DNA of 15,429 nucleotides from JBPBQZ01 sp050955105 (GTDB taxonomy: Bacteria > Pseudomonadota > Gammaproteobacteria > Burkholderiales > Burkholderiaceae): the NCBI GenBank assembly GCA_050955105.1, contig JBPBQZ010000073.1, forward strand, positions 1 to 15,429. Direction: 5' to 3'. The stretch's first letter is position 1, and each line of letters begins with the position of its first letter. Below are positions 14,427 through 15,429 of this stretch, in pieces. The notes below the pieces were generated by a model. The model saw only the letters and a program-made list of their open reading frames with translations. It did no database searches and was not told the DNA's origin. The position numbers and the translations under genes were made by a program.

Positions 14427-15429
14427 ATGTATATGTTGGATAAAAATACCGAAAACGATTTCCAGGCGGTGCCGCAGCCGACAAATTTTTTTGAGTCTTG
14501 GGAGATAGACGAACAATTCCTGAACCGGGTACTTTCGCGCGTAGCGGATATTGATGTAGTGGCACTCGATATTTTCGATACCGCGTTGACGCGATCCGTT
14601 GACAGTCCCGCGGATGCGTTCGCCGAGGTAGAACGACGTTTGATCCGAGAGTATGGCGGCCCCGCGATCGGGTTCGCCGCGGAGCGTGAAAATGCTGAGC
14701 GCTTGGCAAGAATTCATCAATTGGAGACTTGCGGCGCGGAGGAAATTCGCTATCAGCACATCTATGCGCAACTGCATGTAAAAAACGCGCAGCTCGCTGA
14801 TATGTGGACGCGTGCGGCAGAGCTGGAACTCGAAGTCGAATCTTCATTAGTTATCGCGGTACCCGACATTCTGGAGCTTACCAAGCGACTGCTCCATCTG
14901 CATAAGCCATTTATCTTCGTATCCGACATGTACCTCCCCGCTGAGTTTCTGGCCCGACTATTGAGTCGCGCAGGTTACAGCGGCTGGACGCACCTGTATG
15001 TCTCCAGCGAGACGCTCGCTACCAAAGCATCTGGCAGGCAGTGGAAGATCGTCGAATCACGTTATGCGGATCTGCATCGCATATTACACATCGGCGACGA
15101 CGAGTTGAGGGACCACCTGGTGCCCAGTAAATACCAAATCCGTACCGAGCCTTTCAAGCGAGCGCGCTCTGAGCAGCGCGTAGGCGCGGCGCTGGATGTT
15201 CACGTCCTGCCGTTTTCCTATGCGCAGCGAGACGTCGTCCTTCGTTCCCGTGCAACGGCGGAACGGCCGATAGATGAGTCGGAACGGTGGCGAAACATGG
15301 GCCGCACTTTAGGTGGGATCGTGCTTGCGGGATTTATGCGTTGGCTCGAACAGCGCGTGTTGCGGCATCAGATAGGGAAATTATATTTTTGCGCAAGAGA
15401 CGGTTGGCTACTGCGGCGGGCATGGCAAG
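14427..15429 (+). CDS. HAD-superfamily protein of polysaccharide-cluster type (COG5610-like), 3' end cut by window
   Basis: The frame is open for 334 codons to the window edge. The HAD motifs are in order: motif I DIFDT (D48, D51, T52), motif II VSD (S166), motif III Lys (K200 in TKASGR), and motif IV HIGDD (D224, D225). This predicts a Mg-dependent phosphohydrolase or phosphotransferase fold with a complete catalytic set. After the HAD part comes a predicted helical region ending in YFCARDGW (residues 320-327). That resembles the 'lyFlaRDG' block I recall from large HAD proteins (COG5610) in capsule, O-antigen and glycosyltransferase clusters. The substrate is unknown. Starts at 14427 and 14433 are both ATG and in frame; neither has a strong Shine-Dalgarno. 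A 60-base sample (14881-14940) has 31 G+C, against 36 in a lon sample (12901-12960), suggesting a somewhat different base composition. Confidence 0.78.
   Translation, partial: MYMLDKNTENDFQAVPQPTNFFESWEIDEQFLNRVLSRVADIDVVALDIFDTALTRSVDSPADAFAEVERRLIREYGGPAIGFAAERENAERLARIHQLETCGAEEIRYQHIYAQLHVKNAQLADMWTRAAELELEVESSLVIAVPDILELTKRLLHLHKPFIFVSDMYLPAEFLARLLSRAGYSGWTHLYVSSETLATKASGRQWKIVESRYADLHRILHIGDDELRDHLVPSKYQIRTEPFKRARSEQRVGAALDVHVLPFSYAQRDVVLRSRATAERPIDESERWRNMGRTLGGIVLAGFMRWLEQRVLRHQIGKLYFCARDGWLLRRAWQ

Noticed and set aside
14271..14847. Minus-strand frames of 162 and 168 codons opposite the HAD gene
   Set aside because: The plus-strand frame carries all the HAD motifs in order; the opposite frames carry none.
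1..15429. CRISPR array, insertion sequence, prophage or defence system
   Set aside because: No regularly spaced repeats, transposase, integrase or phage-like genes were seen anywhere in the window.

Overview
The window looks like a chromosomal segment from a betaproteobacterium, most likely of the order Burkholderiales. The evidence is the high-GC coding sequence, the tig-clpP-clpX-lon-hupB-tRNA-Val gene order, and protein details such as the ~809-residue Lon and the short single-domain HU. The assignment rests on recognised families and gene order, not on a database search.

Layout. (1) Positions 1-1300, minus strand: the 3'-truncated gene of a membrane-anchored diguanylate cyclase. (2) 1301-1527: a GC-rich spacer with operator-like inverted repeats and a 16-bp perfect palindrome. 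(3) 1528-2934, minus: a sugar/H+ symporter very close to GalP. (4) 2935-3215: a divergent intergenic region with two small dyads. (5) 3216-6826, plus: a large YbiO-like MscS-family mechanosensitive channel whose stop codon overlaps the start of a ketopantoate reductase (panE-like) gene. (6) 6868-13249, plus: the protein quality-control block. It holds trigger factor, ClpP and ClpX, an intrinsic terminator, then lon behind a good heat-shock (sigma-32-type) promoter candidate, closed by a second strong intrinsic terminator. (7) 13301-13828: hupB with a near-consensus sigma-70 promoter, then tRNA-Val(UAC), probably on the same transcript. (8) 13829-15429: about 600 bases with no convincing gene, then the 5' part of a HAD-superfamily protein of the kind found in surface-polysaccharide clusters, running off the window.

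Functionally, region 6 is a coherent protein-fate module. Trigger factor meets nascent chains at the ribosome, ClpXP and Lon are the two main ATP-dependent cytosolic proteases, and HU is the nucleoid protein usually encoded next to lon. The window is mostly conserved housekeeping DNA; I see no phage, IS element, CRISPR array or defence system. The points most worth a second look are the regulatory dyad straddling the -35 of the lon heat-shock promoter, the dyads at the diguanylate cyclase and galP/mscS control regions, the degenerate inhibitory site of the diguanylate cyclase, and the change of character just after tRNA-Val, where an accessory-type gene begins.
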